Shown here one piece after another: positions 54,624-63,235 of a stretch of 64,000 bases of DNA. Below the pieces are notes generated by a model. It was not told where the DNA came from. It ran no database searches and saw only the letters and a list, made by a program, of their open reading frames with translations. A program made the translations under genes and the position numbers. This DNA is from Alphaproteobacteria bacterium (GTDB lineage: Bacteria > Pseudomonadota > Alphaproteobacteria > Rhizobiales > Xanthobacteraceae), in NCBI GenBank assembly GCA_037200445.1, contig JBBCGH010000001.1, forward strand, positions 5,282,001 to 5,346,000, written 5' to 3'. Within the stretch, counting starts at the first letter, position 1. Every line of letters begins with the position of its first letter.

Positions 54624-54989
54624 GTGACCAAGGACGGAATCCTCGAACTCGAGCAGCGCCGCTTCAAGGCGATGTGCGACGGCGATGCGGCAGCCCTCGG
54701 CGCGCTCCTGCATGCCGACCTCACCTACACACATTCGAGCGGCGCGGTCGACACCAGGGAAAGTTACACACGCGGCGTTCGTGAAAAACTCTGGGACTAC
54801 CAGAGCATCAAACAAAGCAACGCGACGGTGTCGATGGCCGGCAACGCCGCGCTGGTGCATTGCCGCCTGCGCATCGACGTGACAGTCGGCGGCGTGCCGA
54901 AGATCGTCTCTTCGGTCGCGCTCGCCGTGTGGGTCGATGACGGCGGCTGGCGATGCATCGCGGTGCATTCGACGCCGGCACCGAAGTGA
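54624..54989 (+). CDS. NTF2-like (SnoaL/DUF4440) protein
   Basis: A 121-residue cone-fold protein starting at GTG 54624, five bases after GGGAGG. Blocks are LELEQRRFKAMCDGDAAALG, LLHADLTYTHSSGAVDTRES and VWVDDGGWRCIAVHSTPAPK. The family includes isomerases, dehydratases and binding proteins; no active-site prediction is safe. The last third of this gene (from about 54839) is duplicated at 55795-55944. Confidence 0.82.
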   Translation: MTKDGILELEQRRFKAMCDGDAAALGALLHADLTYTHSSGAVDTRESYTRGVREKLWDYQSIKQSNATVSMAGNAALVHCRLRIDVTVGGVPKIVSSVALAVWVDDGGWRCIAVHSTPAPK

Positions 54990-55040
54990 GGGGGATGGAG
55001 CCACGGATTTAGGCGGGCGAACAACCGCACAGCTCTGCCT

Positions 55041-55068
55041 TCGTCATGCGCGGGCTCGACCCGCGCAA
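55041..55068. repeat. GCGCGGG/CCCGCGC hairpin (family R5 copy a)
   Basis: TCGTCAT then GCGCGGG-CTCGA-CCCGCGC (55048-55066). The same half-element follows the truncated NTF2-like copy at 55971. Confidence 0.75.
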
Positions 55069-55250
55069 CCGCGACGAATCGCAACGAAGCTGGGATTCGC
55101 GTTGCGTTGCGTGACGACCCTGGATTGCGTCAAGCTCTTTCGAACTACGCCTGCTTGTTGACCCAACGTAAACCTGTTAAAGTTGAAAAAAACACGGTCA
55201 ACAATTCTGGAGTAAGCGGAGGGCTACCTCCGTCAAATCGTATCGGGGGC

Positions 55251-55733
55251 ATGATCATGCAAGTCACACGGCGGTTCTTCAACATCGGGACGATTGCCAT
55301 CGTTGTGCCGACGTTCGCGAGCTGCGCAAGAAAATATGATTCCGCAACGGGGGTGCTGTGGGACAGCAGCGAGCTTCAAACACAGTCGGGCAGCGAGAAA
55401 CTCGTCATGAGATACTGGGCTGACTATAGGGCGCTGAACGGCGGTTTGTACGAATGGTCGGTCAGGTACCGAATCAGGGCAGAAAATCATAGCGCCGTCT
55501 TGGGATGGCATACTGTCCCGAAGCTTTTTTCGGTCAGCATGCACGGCGTAGCCCATGTTCCAAGCCAGGGAACGGTGACGATCAACCGGTCCCCAAACAT
55601 CGACGGGCTAAAAGAAAGCGGAGATCAATACGTTGGCCCTTCCCTCACCACCGTCCTGCCGACTTTCACCGGGCTGACCATCACTGGCGTCAGATATGGA
55701 GGCCCTTCCGGGATATCGCGCACCTGGCCGTGA
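55251..55733 (+). CDS. Putative lipoprotein of unknown function, lower GC
   Basis: A 160-residue protein from ATG 55251 (or 55257, with GGGGG seven bases upstream). The N-terminus is a signal with a lipobox-like end, VVPTFASC, then ARKYDSATGVLWDSSELQ. The body is rich in beta-type residues (YADYRALNGG-like, RYRIRAENHSAVLGWHTVPK, TVITINRSP-like). Base composition and codon use are less GC-rich than in surrounding genes, which suggests recent acquisition. It sits between an NTF2-like gene and a truncated copy of that gene's end. No family recognised. Confidence 0.6.
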   Translation: MIMQVTRRFFNIGTIAIVVPTFASCARKYDSATGVLWDSSELQTQSGSEKLVMRYWADYRALNGGLYEWSVRYRIRAENHSAVLGWHTVPKLFSVSMHGVAHVPSQGTVTINRSPNIDGLKESGDQYVGPSLTTVLPTFTGLTITGVRYGGPSGISRTWP

Positions 55734-55794
55734 CGATACCCGCCGCGAAGGAGCATCCGCAGGATAAATCACAGGACTGGAACGACGGCTGCAC

Positions 55795-55944
55795 GGCGAC
55801 GCCGCGCTGCCGCATTGCCGCCTGCGCATCGACGTGATCGCGGGCGGCGTCCCGAAGATCGCCGAGTCGGTCGCGCTCGCCGTGTGGGTCGATGACGGCG
55901 GCTGGCAATGCATCGCGGTGCATTCGACGCCGGCGGCGAAGTGA
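55795..55944 (+). pseudogene. Truncated second copy of the NTF2-like gene (3' end only)
   Basis: The 49 codons read GDAALPHCRLRIDVIAGGVP, KIAESVALAVWVDDGGWQCI and AVHSTPAAK before a stop, nearly identical to the last 50 residues of the gene at 54624-54989. The 5' two thirds are missing and no start codon or ribosome site lies upstream. Like the intact copy it is followed shortly by an R5 repeat. It falls in the 444-base stretch 55734-56177, which otherwise holds only the R5b repeat and no gene. Confidence 0.85.
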
Positions 55945-55970
55945 GGGGCGACTAGCGCACACCTCTCCCC

Positions 55971-56060
55971 TCGTCATGCGCGGGCTTGACCCGCGCATCC
56001 CGCTTATGGACGCACTGCGCCCTCCTTGTCGGGATGGCCGGGTCAAACCCGGCCATGACC
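55971..56060. repeat. Paired hairpin repeat (family R5 copy b)
   Basis: Module 1: TCGTCAT then GCGCGGG-CTTGA-CCCGCGC (55978-55996). Module 2: ATGGCCGGGT-CAA-ACCCGGCCAT (56034-56056) then GACC. It is the typical paired palindrome of Bradyrhizobiaceae; copy a at 55041 has module 1 clearly. Confidence 0.85.
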
Positions 56061-56177
56061 GGTGCTAGGATTTGTAACCGGCCCACCAGCCGTGAATGGT
56101 GTCTCGGATCGCGCCCCGCACCGTCCAAGCTACGCTTGCGAGGTTTAGCCGGTTGAAATTCGGGCTATATTGGTCGG

Positions 56178-57176
56178 ATGCCCGCTAGAACGAATCACTT
56201 TCAAAGGCTTGTCTATGAGATTGAGCGACAGCTCGCGCCTCTTGGCGCGGTTGTACGAGAGTCTGCAATGTTGCCCGAGCGCGTGAGCGGCGAACTCCGA
56301 GAGGTCGATATTCTGGTCTCTCTCGATGAAGGACACCACCGCGTGCAAATCGGCATCGAGTGTCAAGACAAATCCCGTCCAGCAAGTAAGCAGTGGGTGG
56401 AAGCGATCGCCAAGAAGCACGAGGAACTTGGCATCAACAAAACTGTCCTAATCTCATCGTCGGGCTTCTATGCAGCCGCGAAGCGACTGGCAGAGTCGCT
56501 ATTCATGAGTGTCATCGACATTGAGAACATCAATCAAGCCGACTGGCCCACAGAAATTCTGCACCATCTGAAGGTGCCGGTTCGTGATCGCAATTCAGAG
56601 GTCATCAAGGTCGGATGGAACTTTATCGAACTCGGACCAGGACAAACGCCCCAAACGCTATCCAACTTGATCGGTGTCAAAGCAAAATTGCCGGATGATT
56701 CAACGGTAGATTTGCTTGAGATCATACAGCATTACGGCAATGCTATTTTGACGCAAATGACGGCTCATGAGAAAGGCCCGCCGTTTGCGATGGGGCGTCT
56801 ACATGACGATCTCCGATTATTCCGCCGACGCCAATATATTGGTACAGTCCGGCATATTCTCATTTGGTGGAAGCATTCCACGGAATACTTTGTCATCCGC
56901 CTCAAGCCAATTCGTTACGGCGGCCGCCTACTCGCGATAGGTCAAAAAAAGCGGCGAGGGATCGAGTGGACAGCGACCGCAGTCGTAGAGAGTTCAGGCG
57001 CGGTGCGCATTAGGTGTGAAGCCCCAAAGACGCTCGCGACTATTCTTCAGTTTGGGAAGCTGCCTAAGGACGCAGAGCATCTTGTCGATGGCGACGGCCC
57101 AAAAGCATCAAGGAGCAAGAAGACGACTCTAACGACCTTGAAGAAGTCGAAGCGGGCGTCTTGGAAGGTTGCGTAA
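56178..57176 (+). CDS. Mrr-like PD-(D/E)XK restriction endonuclease-type protein
   Basis: A 332-residue protein. The N-terminal 130 residues look like an Mrr-type nuclease: the acidic residue in ELREVDILVSL, then QIGIECQDKSRPASKQWVEA, matching D-x(n)-E-x-(K/Q), and a later TVLISSSGFYAAAKRLAESL. The remaining 200 residues are not recognised and end in a Lys/Ser/Thr-rich tail. GC content is clearly below that of its neighbours, which supports horizontal acquisition. No methyltransferase or specificity gene is adjacent, so a stand-alone type IV-like enzyme that attacks modified DNA is one possibility. Confidence 0.72.
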   Translation: MPARTNHFQRLVYEIERQLAPLGAVVRESAMLPERVSGELREVDILVSLDEGHHRVQIGIECQDKSRPASKQWVEAIAKKHEELGINKTVLISSSGFYAAAKRLAESLFMSVIDIENINQADWPTEILHHLKVPVRDRNSEVIKVGWNFIELGPGQTPQTLSNLIGVKAKLPDDSTVDLLEIIQHYGNAILTQMTAHEKGPPFAMGRLHDDLRLFRRRQYIGTVRHILIWWKHSTEYFVIRLKPIRYGGRLLAIGQKKRRGIEWTATAVVESSGAVRIRCEAPKTLATILQFGKLPKDAEHLVDGDGPKASRSKKTTLTTLKKSKRASWKVA

Positions 57177-57435
57177 AAGGGCGACCGGACTATTGACACC
57201 CCCGCGTTTTTCGGCGCTCCCCTCCCCTCGGTTTTTCGAGGGGAGAACGACGATGGCGCAACTCCACTCGGGTTCCCTGGCGCGGAGGCGGACGGCTATT
57301 GCGGGCCCTCTTTCAACCCCTTGAAATCACGTCCCTTCTCGCCGCCCCGCCGCCCGTCACATTCCCCTCCCGCACCAACCGAAAGTTAATTCTCTGTTGC
57401 TATGCCTTCCGGCTCAAAGAAAGCCCGAGGGACGC

Positions 57436-58824
57436 GTGGCCTTTACCTCAACCGAGCACTCCGAACGCGGCTCGCATCTGGCGCGCGCGACCGAGGCCGT
57501 GCGCGCCTGGATGAGCGACGGCTCGGACCGCTCGCGCGCGCAGCGCGGCGCCGCCGCCGCGTTCCTGATCCGCGTCGCGAGCGCGGCGCTGCTCTACGTC
57601 AGCCAAGTGCTGTTCGCGCGCTGGATGGGCTCGTTCGAGTTCGGCGTCTACGTCTATGTGTGGACCTGGGTGCTCCTGCTCGGCGGGCTGATCGATCTCG
57701 GAATCGCCACAGGCAGCCAGCGCTTCATCCCGGAATACACCGGCACCGGCCGGCTCGAGATGCTGCGCGGATTTTTGTCCGGCAGCCGCTGGCTGGTGCT
57801 CGCGATGGCGACCGCCTGGGCCGCGCTTGCGGCGCTCGGCGTGTGGCTCTTTTCCGCGCACCTGAAGTCCTACGAAATCCTGCCGCTCTATATCGCCTGC
57901 GTCGGGCTGCCGCTGTTCACGCTCGGCCGCCTGCAGGACGGGATCGCGCGCTCCTACGACTGGATCAATCTCGCGCTGATGCCGCCTTACGTGATCCGCT
58001 CGCTGCTGCTGATCGTCGCGATGGGCGCGGCCTATTGGCTGAAGCTGCCGACCGACGCCTCGACCGCGATGCTCGCGGCGGTCGCCACCACCTGGGTCAC
58101 CGTCGTCGGCCAGACGCTGGTGATGAACGCGCGGCTCAAACGCAACGTCGCGCCAGGGCCGCGCGCCTACGCGGGGCGCGCCTGGCTCGCGGCCTCGCTG
58201 CCGATCTTCATGGTGGAAGGCTTCTACCTGCTGCTCACCCACGCCGACGTGCTGCTGCTGCGCTTCTTCCGCGGACCGGACGAGGTCGCGGTCTACTATG
58301 CGGCGGCGAAGACTCTGGCGCTGGTCGCCTTCGTGTCGTTCTCGGTGTCGGCCGCGACCGCGCACAAGTTTTCCGAATATCACGTCGCCGGCAACAAGGC
58401 GGAGCTCTCCGCGTTCCTGTCCGATTCGATCAAGTGGACGTTCTGGCCTTCGCTTGCCGCAACGGTCGTGATCCTCGCGCTCGGCAAGCCGATCCTCTCG
58501 CTGTTCGGGCCGAGCTTCGTCGACGGCTATGTGCTGATGTTCATCCTCGCCATCGGCCCGCTCGCACGCGCAACGGTCGGTCCGGTCGAGCGGCTCCTCA
58601 ACATGGTGGGCGAGCAGCGCGCCTGCGCGGTGGTCTATGCGTCGGCCTTCGCCGCCAATATTGCGCTGTGCGTGGTGCTGATCCCGCTGTTCGGCGTCGC
58701 GGGCGCGGCGTTCGCGATCTCCGGCGCGATGATCCTCGAAGCGGCGCTCCTCTATGGCGTCGCCAAGCAGCGCCTCGGCCTGCACGTGTTCGTGTGGCGG
58801 CCGAAATCTGCGGAAGCAAAATGA
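57436..58824 (+). CDS. Polysaccharide flippase-type membrane protein (MATE/MOP superfamily)
   Basis: A 462-residue protein with 12-14 membrane helices of the Wzx/oligosaccharide flippase type. Landmarks are LLYVSQVLFARWMGSFEFGV, GIATGSQRFIPEYTGTGRLE, VEGFYLLLTHADVLLLRFFR and VGPVERLLNMVGEQRACAVV. It would move lipid-linked sugars across the inner membrane. The GTG at 57436 is used because CCGAGGG lies close upstream; an ATG at 57397 or 57511 is possible. Its stop overlaps the start of the CelD-type gene (ATGATG). Confidence 0.83.
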   Translation: MAFTSTEHSERGSHLARATEAVRAWMSDGSDRSRAQRGAAAAFLIRVASAALLYVSQVLFARWMGSFEFGVYVYVWTWVLLLGGLIDLGIATGSQRFIPEYTGTGRLEMLRGFLSGSRWLVLAMATAWAALAALGVWLFSAHLKSYEILPLYIACVGLPLFTLGRLQDGIARSYDWINLALMPPYVIRSLLLIVAMGAAYWLKLPTDASTAMLAAVATTWVTVVGQTLVMNARLKRNVAPGPRAYAGRAWLAASLPIFMVEGFYLLLTHADVLLLRFFRGPDEVAVYYAAAKTLALVAFVSFSVSAATAHKFSEYHVAGNKAELSAFLSDSIKWTFWPSLAATVVILALGKPILSLFGPSFVDGYVLMFILAIGPLARATVGPVERLLNMVGEQRACAVVYASAFAANIALCVVLIPLFGVAGAAFAISGAMILEAALLYGVAKQRLGLHVFVWRPKSAEAK

Positions 58825-60071
58825 TGCGCGCAGGCGCCATTCCGGTCGGGCTCGCGCGTGAGCGCACCGGGGATGCGCAGCGCAGCGCTGCGGGTGCGCG
58901 CGCGGAGTGGAGTCCGCTTGCGGCTTTGGCTGACGTACGCACAGAGTGGCGCGATCTGGTGGCGCGCGCGCTCGAACCGAACGTGTTCTATGATCCGGCT
59001 TTTGCACTTCCGGCCGCGCGCGCCTTCGGCGCCGATGTTGGCGCCGTGCTGGTGTGGTCGAAGACCTCGCCACGCCTGATCGGGCTTTTCCCCGCGCGCA
59101 TCGAACGCCGCTACGGCGTGATCGCGACGCTCAACGGCTGGACGCATCCGTACGCACCGCTCGGCGTCCCGCTCATCGATCGCGACGAGGCGGATGCGGC
59201 GATTGCTGCATTCCTCGATCATGTCGAGGTCGGGGCAGGATTGCCGAAGCTCGTGATGCTGCCGCTGATCGCGCGCGATGGCGCTTTTGCGGCGGCGCTC
59301 GCGCGGGTGCTGGCGCGGCGTGCTGGAGCTTCTGCATCATTCGGTGAACATGCGCGCGCGTTGCTCGCGCCGCGCAACCGCGAAAATTATCTCGAACATA
59401 TCGCCGGCAAGAAGCTGAAGGAGCTGCGCCGCCAGCGCCGCCGGCTCGAAGAGTCGGGCGCGGTGGTGCACATGGCGGCGAGCGGCCCCGCCGCCGCCGT
59501 CGCACTCACCGACTTCATGGCGCTCGAGGCCTCCGGGTGGAAAGGCCGCGCCGGAGGTGCCGCCCGTGCGCACGCCGCGATTGAAACGTTCGTGCGCCAA
59601 GCCGTCACTGCGCTCGCCGCGAAGGGCGACGCGCGCGTCGACCGGCTGATCCACGACGGCCATCCGGTCGCGGCGTCGATCACGCTGCGCAGCGGCAACG
59701 CGGCGTGGTTCTGGAAGATCGCCTACGATGAGGCGTTCGCGCGCGCATCGCCCGGCGTGCAGCTCACGCTCGACCTCACGCGCGATCTCCTCGCCGATGG
59801 ATCGCTCGCGCGGACGGACTCCTGCGCAACCGCCGGCCATCCGATGATCGATCATCTGTGGAAGGAGCGCCTGACGCTCTGCGATATGCTGATCGCGCCG
59901 GGTGCATCGTCGATGGCGCAATTGCGCCTCGCGCGGCCGCTGGAAACACTGCGCCGCGCGGTCATTTCGAGTGTAAAAAAAGCCCGCGCGTCATTGCGAG
60001 CGGGTCCTAGGCCCGCTCGCGCAGTACCCGCCGGATCACCTTGCCGGTCGTCGTCATCGGCATTTCCTTGA
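58821..60071 (+). CDS. CelD/BcsL-type GNAT acyltransferase (second copy)
   Basis: A 416-residue protein of the same family as the one at 23644-24894, with the layout kept and the sequence diverged: NVFYDPAFALPAARAFGADV, AGKKLKELRRQRRRLEESGA, DFMALEASGWKGR and SGNAAWFWKIAYDEAFARAS followed by PG. The start overlaps the flippase stop by four bases, indicating an operon for export and decoration of a glycan. The last 65 bases overlap the convergent acyl-CoA synthetase gene, so the tail may be partly non-conserved. Confidence 0.78.
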   Translation: MMRAGAIPVGLARERTGDAQRSAAGARAEWSPLAALADVRTEWRDLVARALEPNVFYDPAFALPAARAFGADVGAVLVWSKTSPRLIGLFPARIERRYGVIATLNGWTHPYAPLGVPLIDRDEADAAIAAFLDHVEVGAGLPKLVMLPLIARDGAFAAALARVLARRAGASASFGEHARALLAPRNRENYLEHIAGKKLKELRRQRRRLEESGAVVHMAASGPAAAVALTDFMALEASGWKGRAGGAARAHAAIETFVRQAVTALAAKGDARVDRLIHDGHPVAASITLRSGNAAWFWKIAYDEAFARASPGVQLTLDLTRDLLADGSLARTDSCATAGHPMIDHLWKERLTLCDMLIAPGASSMAQLRLARPLETLRRAVISSVKKARASLRAGPRPARAVPAGSPCRSSSSAFP

Positions 60072-61620
60072 TGAAGGAAACCTCGCGCGGATACTCGTGC
60101 GCCGAAAGCCGCGTCTTCACGAAATCGCGCACTTCGCCGGCAAGCGCATCGGTGCCCTCGAAGCCCGACTTGAGCACGATGAACGCCTTCACGATCTCGG
60201 TGCGCACCGCATCCGGCTTGCCCACCACCGCAGCGAGCGCGACGGCCGGATGCTTGATTAGGCAGTCCTCGATCTCGCCCGGCCCGATGCGGTAGCCGCT
60301 CGACGTGATGACGTCGTCGTCGCGCCCCACGAAGGTGATGTAGCCCTCGTCATCGACCGTGCCCTGGTCGCCGGTCGTCATCCAGTCGCCGATGAACTTT
60401 TCGCGCGTCGCCTCGGGCCGGCCCCAGTACTCGAGAAACATCACCGGGTCCGGCCGCTTCACGGCGATCTGCCCGAGCTCTCCCGCGTCCGCGCGCGTGC
60501 CATCGTGGCGGATCACCGCGACGTCGTGCCCCGGCACCGGCTTGCCGATCGCGCCCGGCTTCGAGACGCCGATCACCGCGCAGGAGGAAAGCACGAGGTT
60601 GCACTCGGTCTGGCCGTAGAACTCGTTGATGGTGAGCCCGAACGCCTCGCGTCCCCACTCGTAGGTCTCCGCGCCGAGCGACTCGCCGCCCGAGCCGAGC
60701 GTGCGCAGCCGGATGTGGTGGCGGCCTTTCGGCGATGGTGCCGACCGGAGCATGCGCAGCCCGGTCGGTGGAATGAAAGCATTGCGCACCCCGGTTTTCG
60801 CCAACAGCGCGAACGCTTCCTCGGGGTCGAATTTTTCGAACCGGCGCGCCACCACCGGCACGCCATGATGCAGGCTCGGCAACAGGCAGTCGAGCAGGCC
60901 CCCGGCCCAGGCCCAGTCGGCCGGAGTCCAGAACCGGTCGCCCGGTTGCGGGAAGAAATCGTGCGGCATCTCGACGCCCGGCAAATGCCCGAGCAGCACG
61001 CGATGCCCGTGCAGTGCGCCTTTCGCCTGGCCGGTGGTGCCGGAGGTGTAGATCATCAGCGCCGGATCGTCCGGCGTGGTCGGCGCCGCATTGAACTCGC
61101 TGCGGCCGCGCGCGACCGTTTCGCGGAAACCGAGCGCGCCTTCACCCTCTCCATCGATCGAGAGCACGAACAGTTCGCCGAGCTCAGTGCGAATGGCGTT
61201 GAGCTTCGCCAGACCTTGCGCGTTGGTGATGACGGCCTTCACGCCCGCGTTTTGCAGCCGGTAGCTCAGCGCGTCGGTGCCGAACAGGATCGCGAGCGGG
61301 ACCGCGATGGCGCCCATTTTGTAGACCGCGATGTGGCCGACGGCCGCCTCGGGCGTCTGCGGCAGCAGGATCGCGACGCGATCACCGCGCGCGATGCCGA
61401 AGGCGGTCAGGCTGTTGGCGAGCCGGTTCGACGTCTCGCGCAGCCACCCGAAGCTGATCTCCTCAGGTCTGCCGTCGGCGCGGATGTTCTGGATCGCGAC
61501 ACGATCGGGATCAGCCGCGGCCCATTTGTCACAAACGTCGACCCCGATGTTAAAGCGCGCGAGCTGCGGCCAGCGGAATTCGCGGATGAGCTGATCGTAA
61601 TCACGGATGTTCGGAAGCAT
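60007..61620 (-). CDS. Acetyl/acyl-CoA synthetase (AMP-forming)
   Basis: A 537-residue acyl-CoA ligase. ATP-binding motif YTSGTTGQAKGALHGH, substrate-site segment FYGQTECNLVLSSC, hinge GDWMTTGDQGTVDDEGYITF followed by VGRDDDVITSSGYRIGPGEI, and the C-terminal catalytic lysine in MTTTGKVIRRVLRE. The pattern is that of AcsA-like short- or medium-chain synthetases, different from the FAAL at 39.4 kb. It is divergent from the TRAP-type gene. Confidence 0.9.
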   Translation of the reverse strand: MLPNIRDYDQLIREFRWPQLARFNIGVDVCDKWAAADPDRVAIQNIRADGRPEEISFGWLRETSNRLANSLTAFGIARGDRVAILLPQTPEAAVGHIAVYKMGAIAVPLAILFGTDALSYRLQNAGVKAVITNAQGLAKLNAIRTELGELFVLSIDGEGEGALGFRETVARGRSEFNAAPTTPDDPALMIYTSGTTGQAKGALHGHRVLLGHLPGVEMPHDFFPQPGDRFWTPADWAWAGGLLDCLLPSLHHGVPVVARRFEKFDPEEAFALLAKTGVRNAFIPPTGLRMLRSAPSPKGRHHIRLRTLGSGGESLGAETYEWGREAFGLTINEFYGQTECNLVLSSCAVIGVSKPGAIGKPVPGHDVAVIRHDGTRADAGELGQIAVKRPDPVMFLEYWGRPEATREKFIGDWMTTGDQGTVDDEGYITFVGRDDDVITSSGYRIGPGEIEDCLIKHPAVALAAVVGKPDAVRTEIVKAFIVLKSGFEGTDALAGEVRDFVKTRLSAHEYPREVSFIKEMPMTTTGKVIRRVLRERA

Positions 61621-61658
61621 GCAAAGGTCCCGGGTGGCGCCGCGAAGCTAGTGAGGCT

Positions 61659-62615
61659 ATGAACATCGCGCAACACGGGGATACGGGCGAGATGGCGAAG
61701 GCGATCCAGATCCGGATGGGCGGCTACGGCCCGGCGGCGACGGGATTTTCCAAGGCGCTGGCATTCATCGGCGAGCGGCTGACGCAGCAGTTCGGCGACC
61801 GCGTGGACGTTAAGTACGTCTGGAACATCATGGATTTCGGCTATCGCGCCGAGGACATCCTGTGGCTCGTGGAAAGCGGCGTGCTGACGCTTGGTTATCA
61901 GTCATCGAGCTATCTGACCGACCGCGTTCCCGAGCTCGGCTTCGTCGATCTGCCGTTCCTGTTCGCGCGGCGCGATCAGGCACGCGGCGCGATGGACAGC
62001 AAGCTCGGGCAATTCCTGGCGCGGAAGATCGAGGAGCGCGTGAACTACCGCATCCTCGGCTGGTACGAGAACGGCTTCCGCCAGATCTCGAACAAAGTTC
62101 GAGCGATCCGCACACCCCTGGATATGAAGAGCATGCGGATTCGGGTATTACCCAGCGATGTACAGGCGCGCACCTTCGAATTGCTCGGCGCCGTGCCGCT
62201 GCGCTGGGACCTGACCGAGGCGATCGCCGCCATCAAGGCCGGCACCATCGACGCGCAGGAAAATCCGTTCGCCAACACGGTCACCTACGGCGTGCACAGG
62301 TTTCACCGCAATCATTCGGTGACAAACCACTTCTACATCTCGCGGCCGATCTTCCTGCATCGCGATACGTTCGACGCATGGCCGGAGGATTTGCAGGATG
62401 CGATGCGCGAGGCGGTCGCGGCCTCCGTCGCATATCAGCGCGGGCTTGCCGAGGAGGAAGATGTCGCTTCGCGCAAGGCGATCCTCGATGAAGGCTGCGA
62501 GATCGCGGACCTCACAGCGCAGGAACTCTCGGCATTCTCGAAAGCCGTGCAGCCGCTCTGGGCCGATGCGCAGAAGACTTACGGAAAAGAGATGTTCGCG
62601 ATGGTTCCGGCCTAG
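61659..62615 (+). CDS. TRAP-type (DctP) solute-binding protein without a signal peptide
   Basis: A 318-residue protein with the DctP fold: GGYGPAATGFSKALAFIGER, LGFVDLPFLFARRDQARGAM, LGWYENGFRQISNKVRAIRT with the ligand-binding arginine region RIRVLPSDVQARTFELLGAV, and AIKAGTIDAQENPFANTVTY. The N-terminus (MNIAQHGDTGEMAKAIQIRM) has no hydrophobic signal, and the fold begins within 20 residues. No membrane subunits (DctQ/DctM) are adjacent. It may act in the cytoplasm, or an N-terminus may have been lost. An inner ATG at 61692 is an alternative start. Confidence 0.8.
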   Translation: MNIAQHGDTGEMAKAIQIRMGGYGPAATGFSKALAFIGERLTQQFGDRVDVKYVWNIMDFGYRAEDILWLVESGVLTLGYQSSSYLTDRVPELGFVDLPFLFARRDQARGAMDSKLGQFLARKIEERVNYRILGWYENGFRQISNKVRAIRTPLDMKSMRIRVLPSDVQARTFELLGAVPLRWDLTEAIAAIKAGTIDAQENPFANTVTYGVHRFHRNHSVTNHFYISRPIFLHRDTFDAWPEDLQDAMREAVAASVAYQRGLAEEEDVASRKAILDEGCEIADLTAQELSAFSKAVQPLWADAQKTYGKEMFAMVPA

Positions 62616-63148
62616 CCCCGCCTGTCGTCCGGCGCCGCGAGAATCAGGGTCCAGAACACCTTGTATTTCGACTTGGGCGAATACACCGCCGCGATGCCCA
62701 TGCGGGTGACAGCCTGGTTGAGCATGTTGGCGCGGTGCGGCGGCGAATCGCGCCAGCCGGAGAAGGCTTCGGCGAGCGTGTGATAGCCAGCCGAAACGTT
62801 CTCGACCGCCGCCTTGGCGTCGAAGCGGCCGCCGCGGATGCGCTGATTGAAAGCCTTGCCGACGTCATGATCGAGCTTGTCGCGCGCCGCCATGCTGCGC
62901 GTGTGCTCCTCGGCAAGCTTCATCAGGTCGGGATCGATGATGACCGCCCCAAGCCCGTTGTTCGCGCGGTAGCCGGAGATCATCGACTGCGCGGCCGCCG
63001 GATCGAGCTGTCCGCCTTGGGAGAGGTTCGCGTAGAAGGTTGGCTGGCCCGTGGGCGCCGGCGCCTCACTCGCGCAACCGGCAAGCCCGAGCAGCGCCAG
63101 CGCGGTCGCGATGCGCAGCACACATTCGGCAATCAGTGCGCCGGTCAT
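62612..63148 (-). CDS. CAP-domain (SCP/PR1-like) lipoprotein
   Basis: A 178-residue lipoprotein. The signal ends in lipobox LAGC (Cys25). The CAP domain has LDPAAAQSMISGYRANNGLG, LAEEHTRSMAARDKLDHDVG, ENVSAGYHTLAEAFSGWRDS and PPHRANMLNQAVTRMGIAAV, with the conserved histidines and glutamates of the family. Bacterial CAP proteins are secreted or envelope proteins of unclear activity. Its stop overlaps that of the convergent TRAP-type gene by four bases. Confidence 0.88.
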   Translation of the reverse strand: MTGALIAECVLRIATALALLGLAGCASEAPAPTGQPTFYANLSQGGQLDPAAAQSMISGYRANNGLGAVIIDPDLMKLAEEHTRSMAARDKLDHDVGKAFNQRIRGGRFDAKAAVENVSAGYHTLAEAFSGWRDSPPHRANMLNQAVTRMGIAAVYSPKSKYKVFWTLILAAPDDRRG

Positions 63149-63235
63149 CGGCCATCCCCGTCCAGAATCCCCGGCGGCGATAACGCCCCGAATTGGTAAC
63201 TGAAAGATGAATAAGGCGAAGATGGGCCCGGAAAG

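Noticed and set aside
57229-57245. CCCCTCG-GTTTTT-CGAGGGG hairpin as terminator of the endonuclease gene
   Set aside because: A good 7-base stem, but the T-run is in the loop and no T-run follows on the plus strand, so a standard terminator is not supported.
57448-59073. 541-codon open frame antisense to the flippase
   Set aside because: Highly charged shadow composition; the sense strand has a clear multi-helix membrane protein.
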